Positions 9,501 through 20,110 are shown, counted from the stretch's first letter. The stretch is DNA of 64,000 nucleotides from Onthophagus taurus (GCF_036711975.1 NC_091970.1:9617501-9681500); one strand, 5' to 3'. A program made the numbers and translations. The notes: generated by a model not told the origin, from the sequence alone.

Positions 9501-12500
9501 AATTTTTATAAAATGTTTTAAAATTTATCACAAAAACAAAAATACAATAAAAAAAATTAAAAATTAAGGTTGGTATTAATATTTAAAAATTAAATTGTTG
9601 CTAACTTCGGATTTAACGTTTTTTTATTCCAACTTTTTTGTTTTTCGAGATAAGTGCGTCATGTTTGGACTCATTTTAAAGGTTTTTTAACGAAGATGAC
9701 AAATATGTCAAAATTGACGTTTCAAACCGGAAGTGATTGTATTTCCATTAATATTAAAGTTAAATATGTCGAGTTTGGACTCATGTTAAAGGATTTTTTA
9801 TGAAGTTGACTAATATGTCAAAATTAAAGTTGAAATGTTAAAAAAAAATTTTACCTTTGATGTGACTCTCCATCTAGCTTGTTGTGGGAAATCATTAATC
9901 TCTAATTCCTCCTCATATTTCCTAAACGTTTGCTCGGAATCTTCATCATTTCGATCATCTTCATCTTTGGGTTGATAATTTAATCTTGTATTTAATTTCG
10001 CGGCTAATTGTTCCGCTACGGTTTTAGCTGTAATTAAAGGTTGGCTTCCGCTTCCTTTTAAGATTGATTCGGCGGCTTGTTGGGTTGCAAATTTGGTATC
10101 GCCAGTTATATTTTTGGCTAAATTAATCTTCGACGCTAATCTCTTCGCAAGTTCTAATTTATCGATCGCGGTATTTTGCGCGTTAATCGTAGCGGGGTTA
10201 ATAATCCCAAGGGGGGCTTTAATTTCTTTAACCGTTCGTTTTGTAGCAAACATACTTTCAATTTGTTGATCAATATCGTGCTCTAAATCCTCATCATCCG
10301 AATCTTGTAATCCTAAAGCGGCTTTTTGGAACTTTTTACGTTCATTAACCGCGGCGGCTTCGCTTTCGTCGAATTTGAATCCTTTTCCGCTGAATCCCCC
10401 GCCGGTGTGGACTTTTTTTCCTTCAGCTTCTTGTTTCGCTTTGTAGGCTTCCCATAAATTTCTTAACGATTCAGGGACGGTTACTGAGGCTAATTCGAAG
10501 GCTTTTACGATATCGCCGGAATATCGCGCTTGTTCTGGGGTGATAAAAGTGTAAGCGAAACCTTTATTACCGGCCCTTCCGGTTCTTCCACATCGATGGA
10601 CGTAATCTTCGTAATGATTCGGGCAATCGTAATTAATCACCAAGATTAATTGTTTAACGTCTAATCCACGCGCCGCGACCGAAGTTGCGATCAATAATTT
10701 AACTTTGCCGTTTTTAAAATCGATTATTGTTGAATCACGATCGAATTGGTCGATTCCCCCGTGTAAGCTTAAACAGTTATAAGCGGCTTTCATTAATTCT
10801 TTTAGTAAGATATCGGCGTTTTCTTGTTTATCGACGAAAACTATTATGCTCCCGTGTTCTTGATAAAGCCCTAATAATTCTAATAGTTTCAAAAATTTTT
10901 GATCCTCCTCTAAAACGACGGCGTGTTGCTCCACGTCTTTACAAACGATGGATCTCCCCCCAACTTGGACTTCAATCGGTTTTTGGAGAATCCTCCTCGC
11001 TAATGCCTCCATCTGTCGGGGAAAAGTCGCACTAAACATGACAGTTTGTCGATCCGGGCGAACATTATCGATAATTCGCATAACTTGGGGCTCAAAACCC
11101 ATATCAAACATGCGATCGGCTTCGTCTAAAACGATATAAGTAACCCTTCTTAAATTTGTAACTTTCCCCCCATTCGCGGCTAACATATCGATCATTCTCC
11201 CTGGGGTGCAAACGATTATTTCGGCGCCTCGTTTTAATTCGGCGATTTGTTCCGAAATTCCCGTCCCGCCATAAACACACACAGAGTGTAAATTTAAACT
11301 TTTCGTGAATTTTTTAATATCTTTTCCAATTTGCATGCATAATTCGCGCGTTGGGGTCATAATTATCGAAATTGGACCGTCTGTTTCATCCAAAGGTGGT
11401 TGATCAAGAATATGTCGAAACATTGGGAGTAAAAAAGCGAGTGTTTTGCCACTTCCGGTTTTTGCGATTCCAATTAAATCTCGCCCCGACATTACCGCGG
11501 GTATTGCTTGGGCTTGGATGGGGGTGGGTTTTTCAAAACCGAGTTTTTTTAAGATGTTTAATTCTTTTGTTGAGACTCCGCATTGTGCCCAAGTTTTGAT
11601 GGGTTTTGGGCATCCTTTTCCTTTAACGCGAATCCCTTCGAGTTCTTCTTTGTAAGTGTCGACTTCTTCTTGGGTCATCCGCGCTATTTCTGGGACTTCA
11701 ACATAAAAATTTTTGCGAAATGTGTGGTACATGATTTCGTTATGATCGATTTTGGCTAATTCTTTTTTTTGTTTGTTTGCTATGTTGGCGGCGGTGTCTT
11801 TAAGATCTTCTTGTTCTTCTTCTGAGGAGTATTCTAAGCCATCTTGGTTTTGCTCGATTAATTCGCCTTTGTTTTTGCTTACTTTTGATTTTGCCACACC
11901 TGTAAAAATAACCAAACTTTTGTTTGAGTTATTATCCGGTTTGGATTTTTTTACATCAAATTTATTAATTTGTCTCACTTCTTCTTGGACACCCCTCATG
12001 TATTCATCTAAAGGATCAATTTCTTCCTCCTCCTCCTCTTTTATCTCATCTTTTTCATCTTTTTCTTTATCATCACTTTTTTCACCTTCTAATTCCACTT
12101 TTTCCTCATCTATTTTATCCTCAGATTTTTCAGTAACCCCTTTCTCATCATCCTCTGAGTCATCTTCTAAAGACCATTTCTTTGAGGATGGTGTTGCAGT
12201 TTTTTGATCCTTTTTTATAGAATCTTGTTTCTTTTTTCTTTCTGCTCTCCACCTCTCAATTCTTTCACGCCTTTTTTGCATTTCCAACTCCAATTTGCGT
12301 TGTTCTTCTTCTTTATCAAGATTTGTTGGGTCAAAAGGTAAATCTGGGTCATCTTTACCTTTCGAACGCGATCGTGGGGATCGATCTCTTCGCCGCGATT
12401 TTCCAAATCTTTTATCTTTATTATCCGTACTAAAAAAAAATTATTTAATAAAAAGCTTCATTAATTTATAACCAAATTTACCCCCTATCTCTACGATCTC

Positions 12501-12740
12501 TTTCTCTACTATAAGATCTGCGTTCGCGTTCTTTTCGATCCCTCGATCGACTTCTCCTATCGCGTGATCTACTTCTCCTCTCTCTAGAGCGACTTCTACG
12601 TCTTTTAGAGCGGTCTTTACTTCTGGATCTTCGTCGTTTTCGCTCTGGTGATCTGCTCCTTTCTCTTCTTGTTACTCTACAATTTTATCTTAATTATACC
12701 AAACAAAAATATTAAAAAGATATACTTACCCCCTAACCAT
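6596..12740 (-). CDS. DDX46: DDX46/PRP5 DEAD-box pre-mRNA splicing helicase (four exons)
   Basis: Exons on the minus strand are 12740-12730 (11 bp, MVRG start), 12676-12482, 12429-9855 and 6838-6596, with introns GT..AG throughout. The 3024-bp frame encodes 1007 residues, close to the human ~1031. An RS-rich N terminus spans about 5-95, followed by WSLEDD. The SF3B1-contacting DPLDEYM is near 207, and the Q motif is near 371. Walker A AKTGSGKT is at about 391, PTRELC near 428, DEAD near 504, SAT near 535, and HRCGRTGR near 680. The last exon encodes [26 protein letters not shown] and ITRLIKEEL, the conserved C-terminal domain of the family. PRP5 proofreads the U2 snRNP-branch site pairing. 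The last intron (6839-9854) is filled with repeats. Exon 1 has only 11 coding bases; the reading is supported by matching phases at every junction. Confidence 0.95.
6900..7680. repeat. ~153-bp tandem repeat in the last DDX46 intron
   Basis: GTGATGCAAAAT recurs at 7065, 7218, 7371 and 7522, giving periods of 153, 153 and 151 bp. A degenerate unit precedes and a partial one follows. Each unit contains CAAATTTGACAGTTAGAACG and several GTCATTTA-type words. Copies are nearly identical, which suggests recent expansion. Confidence 0.9.
7690..7990. repeat. Repeat junction: CAGTTTCGGCC motif followed by a shared terminal sequence
   Basis: CAGTTTCGGCCTTTGGCCATC near 7838 is a small self-complementary block. 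From about 7880 to 7990, AAAATTCAAGATTCATC, CTTAAAAATCGACGATTT and AAAAAGAAAGTGCGGAAAA follow in the same order as in the ends of the elements at 31364-36320 and 37916-42448. The matching opposite end was not found in this intron, so the element is partial or rearranged. Confidence 0.6.
7990..9840. repeat. Repeat family R: tandem and inverted TTTTGACATATTTGT / AAAATGAGTCCAAAC modules
   Basis: About three long units (starts near 7991, 8682, 9250) are built from alternating forward and reverse-complement modules. ATTTTGACATATTTGT .. TTTAAAATGAGTCCAAAC is followed by its reverse complement GTTTGGACTCATTTTAAA .. ACAAATATGTCAAAAT. The same family occurs in opposite orientation at 61960-64000 and in part at 31480-31700. 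It could fold back on itself. No coding potential. Confidence 0.9.
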
Positions 12741-13130
12741 CTCGATTTATTTATCGTTTGGGTACAATTTATCCTGCAAATAAGCTTTTACGATAGTTTT
12801 GAGAGATAACCTCACTTTTTTTTGGCGTTTCGTTAGCTTGCAACTAACTTCAGGTTCGATTTAAAATTAAATAATTTATTTATAATATAAAATTTATCCA
12901 ATAGCTAACCTTATTTTTTTAAATAAAATAAACTCTTTTTTGATTATTATTTAATTAATTTTCGAAAATCCTTTTAATAAAAATTTTTTTTTGTAAGTTG
13001 CGCCATCTATCGATATTTTTATAATAATTAATCTGTCAAAAAAAAAATCCTAACCTATCACCGATATTTAATTTATTTTATTAATTTCTCCTAAATAATA
13101 ATCGAAAACATCGAATTGCAATTACAATTC
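12741..13130. repeat. DDX46 upstream region, half of an inverted repeat (copy A of A/A')
   Basis: The first ~90 bp must hold the DDX46 promoter; ATAACCTCA is present near 12805. From about 12835 to 13130 the sequence is the inverted counterpart of 19800-20110, including TTGTAAGTTGCGCCATCTAT, AAATCCTAACCTAT and CTCCTAAATAATAATCGAAAACATCGAA. The two copies lie upstream of the two oppositely placed minus-strand genes DDX46 and the ZAD gene, so a promoter segment may have been duplicated. Confidence 0.8.
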
Positions 13131-13162
13131 AAGAAAAAGAATCATACACTAATTTCGTGTAT

Positions 13163-14331
13163 TCAACCTGAATCGAAAGGAAAAGTTTGTAAGTTTGTAC
13201 CATTTTTAGAGGGAATTTTCCAAACTTGTTTAACATACTCAGGAAAAATTGTTTATAAAACGTATTTATATTGAGTTTTAGCGTTAGAGAATCGATCAGA
13301 ACCTCAATGATTGTGTTTTTATTTCGGATTTTGAAATGATATTTGGATGCTTTTACTTTAAATTATATCTTTGGGGTTATTCAAGAGCAAATGAGGGTCC
13401 ATGGCAGCGTTGCCAACTCAAAATATGTCTAGGAGAATTAATCACACTATGGAAAGTAGTAGTTTCACTACTTTTAGACGTTACTAGAGCAGATAATGCA
13501 ATATAAGTTGCATAATTTTTACTGTTTGTTTCATTTTATGTAAAAATAATTAGTTTTATTTAATTATTCACTTTAAAATAGGGAATTTATATATTAATTT
13601 AAGTTGATTAGTCTAAAAGAAATAATTTTGTAACATTAGTTGTTACTTCAGGATCAATCTTGCAATTTTTCAGGATAAAAATAAGAAAAAAGTAAAATAA
13701 ATGTAAATTCTTTAAAAGAATACATGCTTTGATTAACTAATTTATAGTGGTCTTCAATAGGTTGTTCTTGTAAGTTGATAAATCGTTTTGTATGTAGCAG
13801 TCCTTGCAATGTATCAGTGGATAATTTGTTTCTATTGCAAGTTTTTAATAAATTAACGACAGTGCAAGTAATTTCCTCATAAATTGGCTTGATAAAGTAT
13901 ACATTTGTGTATCATCGCCTTTTTTCATTAAAGAAATATCATGCCAGAAGTCATCAACTCTAATATTTTTCTTAATTGTAAAAGGAAGAGTTGTGTTTCT
14001 TAATAGTAAATGTCAAAATGACAGCTTTTCTTAGGTTATGTCGATAGAAACTGCAGAAACCTGTAATTTTATTTATTATCTACTAAATTCGCTTATCATA
14101 AAAGAGATATTTCTTACAAGGTAATAAATTTGAGCAAGACACTAAAAGAGTTGGCAACACTGGTCCATGGTGCCAAACTGACCAATTTTCAAGATGTTAA
14201 AGATGAATTATTCGATATGGTTATTATTATATTATATATTATTATACTTTTTTGAGTATTTTAATTGAGTTTCGTGGATTTTGGGCGTACAAAAATCTTG
14301 AATTTGTTGCGGCGGAACCCACACAAGATTA
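13163..14331 (+). pseudogene. Dead partial copy of PPP2R3C (copy C), interrupted by a hAT element
   Basis: Segments match PPP2R3C in order: 13163-13185 to the gene near 4062, then a jump to 13200-13404 (gene 4545-4760). After an insertion, 14163-14331 continues with the gene's FQDVKDELFDM codons and C-terminal HGFWAY region. In-frame stops, deletions and an AT-dinucleotide expansion near 14225 abolish coding. It is followed by the same trailer as the real gene and by a dead copy of the DDX46 last exon at 14545-14640. Confidence 0.9.
13405..14162 (-). mobile_element. hAT-family DNA transposon remnant with 8-bp target duplication
   Basis: The 758-bp insert starts CAGCGTTGCCAACTC and ends with the reverse complement of CAGTGTTGCCAACTC. 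It is flanked on both sides by GTCCATGG (13397-13404 and 14163-14170). The uninterrupted PPP2R3C gene shows the empty site (GTCCACGG at about 4757). On the minus strand, about 13780-13955 reads as hAT transposase C-terminal pieces in two frames: FWHDISLMKKGDDTQMY .. QFMRKLLAL, then RNKLSTDTLQGLLH. These resemble the hAT dimerisation region. Stops and frameshifts make it non-coding. An 8-bp duplication and CAG-starting termini fit hAT elements well. Confidence 0.9.
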
Positions 14332-14811
14332 AAAAAAACATTTTTTTGACGTTTTTATTATGACATAACCTCAAAAAAAAAATTGATAAATAAATAGATA
14401 AATTGGACTACTCTGCTTACAAGTTTGTGTAAAAAGAAGATTTTTTTTTAAATAATTATCTTATTAGAATACTAAAACGCAACTTTTTTTTTAATAATTA
14501 TGTCAAATTACAACATAACCTCACAAATCGATTAAAATGTTTCCTTAAATAATTTTATATCTTGTATTATTAAAGGTGTGGGGATACAATGTCTCTTTGA
14601 GTGAATTGCTAAATAAAGTTTTCGTTCTCCTCCTTCTTTTGGGAAATAACCTCACTTTGTTGAAAACATAACCTCAATTTTGAACGCTGAATGTTTGTGG
14701 TTTAATTTTTCTTGGTTCTTTGTCGGGTTTTAGTGTTAATTTATAAAATCGATTGAGATAAATATAAATGTTGTTGTAATTGTAGTAAAATTTTAATAGT
14801 AATAATTTTAA
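14332..14811. repeat. Copy C of the PPP2R3C/DDX46 junction, with a degraded DDX46 last exon
   Basis: The region carries the GACGTTTTTATTATGACATAACC trailer, the TTAAAGGTGTGGGGA segment and a shrunken KLYLAIE-region copy (14545-14640). It continues into sequence shared only with 5317-5460 (copy A). This suggests that copy C was made from an A-like junction rather than from B. Confidence 0.75.
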
Positions 14812-15045
14812 TTAAAAAAATGGAACGCATGTGGCGCCATCTGTTGGGGATATTTTGGAATTATTCAGCTAAGAACCGAACCACGAATATAAGTTGGATT
14901 GGGTTTATATATAAAAGTTCCGAGCACAGAATAACTGTTTGGAAAGTCACAGAGTGGTTCCATTTAACGTTCTGACTGGTTGGAAATTCCTCAGATGCAA
15001 TTACCTATGGCAATTACATCTGTCAAATAATGCCACCACATTTAA

Positions 15046-15099
15046 ATATTACCCTTGTTTATAGATATACATATGTATATCTATAAACAAGGATATTAC
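15046..15099. mobile_element. 40-bp perfect palindrome with 7-bp target duplication
   Basis: Bases 15053-15092 are one arm, CCTTGTTTATAGATATACAT, followed directly by its exact reverse complement. ATATTAC flanks it at 15046-15052 and 15093-15099. The inverted paralogue at about 21635-21660 has the same surroundings with a single ATATCAC and no palindrome, so this is a true insertion with an observable empty site. Confidence 0.85.
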
Positions 15100-15449
15100 T
15101 GCATCATATGACATGTGAGATTGCATTTGACGAGCTTCCAACCAGTTATAACGAATGTTAGCTGAAACAAAGCTATAATGTCAATTATGGTTTAATCATA
15201 CCATTATTATTTTATTATACTCTTACCGAAAAAACACTTTAAAATGACGTTTTCATCTGTCATTCTGAACAAGCTTCAACTTTTAAAAGGTGAAGTTAGC
15301 GGCAAATTTAAAAATATGACACGATTTGGAATCTATACTTTTTAAATTAAAAGAATGATACTGGCAATAGTTGTTATTGCTGTCTGTCATCATTCCCATT
15401 ATTAATAATAAAATTGTTAGTTTAATTAAATTATTTTAGTATAGACGCT

Positions 15450-15760
15450 AATGCCATCTTACAGGGGGATTTCGACGAAGAACCCTCGGGGCTGGGACTG
15501 ATCTTGGTTCAACTTTTTCCTCTTCTTATATACCCTTATCCCCCTCTCCAAAAAAATTTCTTCCCTTAAAATAATTTCAAATCTTTCTAAATTACGAAAA
15601 CGCCATCTAACGGATTTCTTTCGAACCACTCAAAATTTCAACATTATTTTATTTATATCTTCTTTAATTCTTCACTAATCTGAATGAAACTGCGTATTTG
15701 ATGGATATGAGTTTCTATTTCAGCCGTCCATTGGAGGTTTCAAGATTCTCCAACCACAAA
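15450..15760 (-). promoter_or_regulatory. Promoter-like cassette copy 1 (TATA box plus initiator, minus strand)
   Basis: Read on the minus strand, TATATAAGAAGAGG lies about 31 bases upstream of TCAGTCCC, the spacing of an arthropod TATA/initiator core promoter. A GTAAGATGG donor-like site follows about 40 bases later. The CCAAT segment seen in copy 2 is missing here. Related cassettes lie at 16850-17190, 21010-21345 (plus strand), 43140-43620 and 57050-57330. Confidence 0.5.
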
Positions 15761-16389
15761 AGAAGTTTCAACCTAACAAATTTAAATCAAATTTTTAAAG
15801 TCAAAATCGTTCAAAATCTAATAAATTAGATGTAACTGGCACTGATTTTCCCATTTTGGATGGTTTAGAATGGATATTAACAGTTTTGAGAGAATTATGA
15901 GCAAATAAAAATTAACTGTCAACTGAATTGAGGTTATGTTGTTGAAGCTTTATTAAAAGGAGAAATTACTTATTTTGTTATAAACACTTAATTTGTTGTA
16001 GTATTTGTTTAAAAACCTAGATTTATTAACTTTTGACAGTTAACATAACCTCTAAATAATTTTTTAATTGATTATTGAGGTTATGTACATAAATTAAACA
16101 CATTACATACGTAAGAAGTTGAAAACAAAAAAATTAACGATTTTGATGACTAAAATCTGTCATAATTCTTAAACTTAAAATCATAGGGCAAAATTTTATT
16201 AATAAATTTTGTTTATTATAAATCCTAAAAGATATGTTTCTAAATCGATTTTATTCTAGCTCTATTAGTTTCCCTATTATAATATGCCAAAGATGTTGAA
16301 AACGTAAAAATTATAATTTTTGAATACTAAAATCTATTATGATTCTAAAACCAATAAAGATGGAGCAAAACTTTATTTATTTGAAATTG

Positions 16390-16840
16390 TTTAAATTTAT
16401 TTTTGAGTTCTCTTGTCTCAGAGTTTTTTATACAAAATAATAATTTAGCGAGTTTAGGTTCAAAAAGGAAAGTTTAGATTACAGATTTCTATTTTAAATT
16501 CATTAACGCCAATAATGACAGATGTCAAATTGAACGTAAAAAAGATATAAATCGGTCGATAATAATCGATAGATTCTCAATTAAAATGAAAGTAACAGTG
16601 TTATCGCGTAATTTTGATTCTTCAATTCATTCATAGGTTATTTTAAATTATTAACATGAAAATTAACGGCAAAATTCCCACTTAACTGATAATAAATACC
16701 TTTTAGGTTATGTTGTAACTCAATTCGATTGAAGGTCCCTCTTAGGAATGGAAAATGGACAGCAATCCGAAACACAGGTAATTTCTCCTCAGTTTAATAA
16801 TAATAATAATAACTTTTTTAGATCAAAATTCAACCGTGTT
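16390..16840. other. Spacer with a candidate first coding exon at 16748-16777
   Basis: Most of this is AT-rich with no gene. At 16748 a short plus-strand frame reads MENGQQSETQ and meets a GTAATTTC donor-like site. Nearly the same leader and codons (CTTAGGAATGGAAAATGGAC) recur at 61780-61800. This may be a copied first exon of an unknown gene; no following exon was found on this strand within reach. Confidence 0.35.
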
Positions 16841-16844
16841 CTAA

Positions 16845-17520
16845 CTCTTACTAAATTGGACTGATCTTGACTCAACTTTTTCCTCTTCTTATATACCCTT
16901 TTTTCCCTCCCCAAAAAAATTTCTTCGTTCTATTTTTAACTCCGACTCCTGATTGGTTGGTGGGTTTCGCGCCATTTCTTCCCTTAAAATAATTTCAAAT
17001 TTTACTTAATTACGAAAACGCCATCTAGTGGATTTCTTTCGAACCACTCAAAATTCCAACATTATTTTATTCATATCTTCTTTAATTCTTCACTAATTTG
17101 GATGAAACTGCGTATTTGATGCATATGAGTTTCTATTTCAGCCGTCCATTGGAGGTTTCAAGATTCTCCAACCACAAAAGAAGTTTGAATTTTACAACCT
17201 TTAAATCCACTTTTCAAGATCAAAATTGTTCAAAATCTTCCAGAATCTAATAAATTAGATGTAGCTGACGCTGATCTTCCCATTTTGGATGGTTTAGAAA
17301 GGATGGTAATAGTTTTAAAGAAATTATGAGCAACTAAAAATTAACTGTCAACTGAATTGAGGTTATGTTTCTTTCTCAGGTAAAACTTGTCTCGGAAGTT
17401 TTATTAAACTATTTATTTCGTCATAAACACTTAATGACATCTATTTGTTTAAAAACCTAGATTAATTAATGTTTGACCAAAAAAATAAATACTTTTGACA
17501 GTTAATATAACCTCAACATA
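16845..17520 (-). promoter_or_regulatory. Promoter-like cassette copy 2, most complete (CCAAT box, TATA box, initiator)
   Basis: On the minus strand the order is GGTTTCAAGATTCTCC-type upstream block, CCACTAGATGGCGT (17031-17018; 13 of 14 CTCF positions), GGCGCGAAACCCACC, AACCAATCAGGAG (CCAAT box), GGGTATATAAGAAG (TATA) and TCAGTCC (initiator) near 16860. No open frame follows closely. Its distal part (17200-17520) repeats the same spacer as copy 1. Confidence 0.5.
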
Positions 17521-17651
17521 ATTGTTATTTACTTAATTAAAAATTAACAATTAAACACATTTAAACTGATTTTTCTTTATTAAAAGCGAAATATATACAA
17601 TTGTTAAAGCAAATAAACAATTAATTATTTCGTTATAAAATAAATTAACTT

Positions 17652-19791
17652 TCAGGGTACCCTCGAATGAACTTTCATATGTATTTTAATGTTGTACTTT
17701 TGATGGAAGCCTTTACCGCAAATCTCGCATTTATGTTGTTTCTCACTAAAATGTATAACCCTGTGTTTCTTCACTGAATGTCTATCGACAAACGGTTTCC
17801 CGCAAATATCGCAACTAAATTGTCTTTCTGAGCTGTGCCATTTCAAATGGCACGTTAATTGGCTTTGTAAGCGATATTTTTTTCCGCAAAAATTGCACGA
17901 AAATTTCTTTTCGATTTTATCGACCATATGGACCTCTAGAATATGTTTAGTTAGCGATCCTTTTGTGTTAAACGATTTGCTGCAATATTCGCACGTGAAA
18001 AGGCGTTCTGTTGAATGCACCGTTCTTTTGTGTGTCCCCAAAGTGCTGCTTTGAACGAAAGCTTTTCCGCATAAATCACATTTATACGGTCTCTCACCTG
18101 TGTGTGTTCTTATATGTTGAATTAAAGTATGTTTGTTATTTGTTGTTAAACCGCACGTATCGCATGTAAAAATGTTATTGGAAGTTCTTTTTCTAGGTAC
18201 ACCTAAATGGGTCGTGTTTATATGTCGTTGAAGATAAAGTTTAGTTAAGAAAGATTTTTGGCAAAAATCGCAAATGAAGTTTTTTCGTTTTGCGTGGGTT
18301 AATTTATGCCGAATAAACGACGATTTCGTCCCCATTATTTTACCACAAGTTGGGCATTTCAAATTATTTTTACAATTACAAATCGAATTATTACAATTCG
18401 TGCAAAAATCCAAAATCGATTGATCGCTAAAACACTCCAATTTAATTTTTTGAACCGCAATTTCACTAAAATCCTCAACTTTATGAACTTTGAGGTTGTG
18501 CTTTTTTAAACAAACCGAATTAATAAATCCTTTGTTACAAATTTTACACAAAGGCCGCGAAAAATGCGCTTTTAAGTAATGATCATTAAATTCCTCGTTT
18601 TCTTTAAAAGTTTTGTTACAAAAATCACATTGATTATTTTTAAATTTTTCTAAATAAATTCGTAACGTTTTAAATAAATTTGTGTCGTCGATTTCGAAAT
18701 CGACGTCCTCAAATTCATCCGATTCGGTATCTTCGTTTTTTATTTTAAATTTACTATTTTTATGTATCGAAATGATGTGGCGCTTTAAGCAGTTCAAATC
18801 GTAATACATTTTATCACAAATTGTACATCGAGGACGTTCGAAATGACTCCGCACGTGAAATAATAAACTTTTTCGGAGCGCAAACGTTTTTAAACAAATA
18901 TCACAAGAAAATAATTTTCGCTCCGCTTTCACCTGATGAGATTCCTCCAAATGAACATCCAACAACGCGCAGTCTTTATAAAATCTCCCACAACGCTCGC
19001 AATTCACTGCAAAGTGAGATTTAACATGTTCCAACAATATTAGTTTTGTATCAAAGCTTTCCCGGCATATTTCGCAGGTTAAAACACAAATATCAACGCC
19101 GTTAGGATACATTTGATCGTGTTTTTGAACATTTTTTTCCATTTCGATTAAAATATCGTCGTTAATTTCATCTAAATTATTTTTTTTATGACTTGACATG
19201 TGCCGGCGTAAAGTATAACCGTTCGAAAAGTCTTTATTGCACACTCCACATCGTAACGAACGCAAATGATTATGTCTTTTTAAAGATCCTTCATCTTCAA
19301 AGTCTAAATTACAAATTGAACAGTTATATTGATGCTTCTCTTCGTCATTACTATTATCATCATTATAAAAATCATTAAAGAACGTTTCCGTATCATTATT
19401 ACTCTCTAATTTAACAAAACCTTCAGGTTTTACATCCTCCTCTTTCGTACTAATTCCAGATTGATCCATTAAAACGTCTGATAACGAAATGTTAACCCCA
19501 CCTACTCTTTCTATGTAAGTTTTTATAACCCGCTCAGTTTCCAAACAACTCGTTTTAAATAAATAGGCTGCACGAAGTAATTCCATGCAATTTATACAAA
19601 AAATAGGAGAACTTATCATAGTTATGTCCTGCAAAAGGGGCCAAATCAATTGAAATGCAACGAAATCTTTAACAAATAACGCAACTTACGATTTCTGGAA
19701 GGACAACCTCAAAGTACTTTTGATCAACACTTTTGTAGTCGCGATAATCGCTCGAGGATGAATTTAAACACAGCCTGCACGCGGAAGTCAT
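17652..19791 (-). CDS. ZAD-domain C2H2 zinc-finger transcription factor (two exons)
   Basis: Exon 1 is 19791-19690 (34 codons, MTSACRLCL start) and the intron 19689-19629 (GTAAGT..TGCAG, phase 0). Exon 2 is 19628-17652, giving 692 residues. Exon 1 supplies the first ZAD cysteine pair (C5, C8) and the YFEVVLPEI segment. Exon 2 supplies the second pair (CINC, near residue 44) and the helix KTSCLETERVIKTYIERV. An acidic linker follows, then about 16 C2H2 fingers in two groups. The C-terminal group has TGERPYKCDLCGKAF-type linkers typical of DNA binding; the first finger lacks normal histidine spacing. ZAD proteins are insect dimerising transcription factors. Starting at an internal ATG would lose half the ZAD, so the two-exon model is preferred. 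AATAAA (minus) lies at 17581-17576. Target genes cannot be told. Confidence 0.93.
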
Positions 19792-20110
19792 TTTAAGATC
19801 TTGAAATATAATTGAAATTCGATGTTTTCGATGATTATTTAGGAGAAATTAATAAAATAAACATGTTGGCAGTAGATTGTAATAGGTTAGGATTTTTTTT
19901 TGACAGATACCATTGTTATAAAAATGTCAATAGATGGCGCAACTTACAAAAAAAAATTTTTATTAAAAGGATTTCCAAAAATTAATTAAATAATAACCAA
20001 AAAAGAGATTATTTAAAAAGTTATTGGATAAATTTTATATTATCAATAAATTATTTTATTTTAAATCGAACCTGAAATTAGTTGCAACCTAACAAATCAA
20101 AAAAAACGAA
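19792..20110. repeat. ZAD gene upstream region, inverted copy (A') of 12835-13130
   Basis: It includes TAGATGGCGCAAC at 19931 (CTCF-like core), the GATTATTTAGGAGAAATTAATAAAATAAA stretch and a CTAACAAAT end. It probably contains the ZAD gene promoter. Homology with the DDX46 upstream DNA is clear in reverse complement. Confidence 0.8.

Larger units (their letters stand above)
14812..16390. repeat. Inverted duplication, left arm (B)
   Basis: It is the reverse complement of 20395-21895 over about 1.5 kb with long near-identical stretches, for example GGTTTCAAGATTCTCCAACC and the CCATTTTGGATGGTTTAGAA block. Differences include a 40-bp palindrome present only here (15053-15092). The arm contains one of the minus-strand promoter-like cassettes (15450-15760). 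No gene recognised. Confidence 0.88.

Noticed and set aside
10727-12207. Several plus-strand frames opposite DDX46
   Set aside because: Shadows of the highly biased DDX46 coding sequence; none has a recognisable domain.
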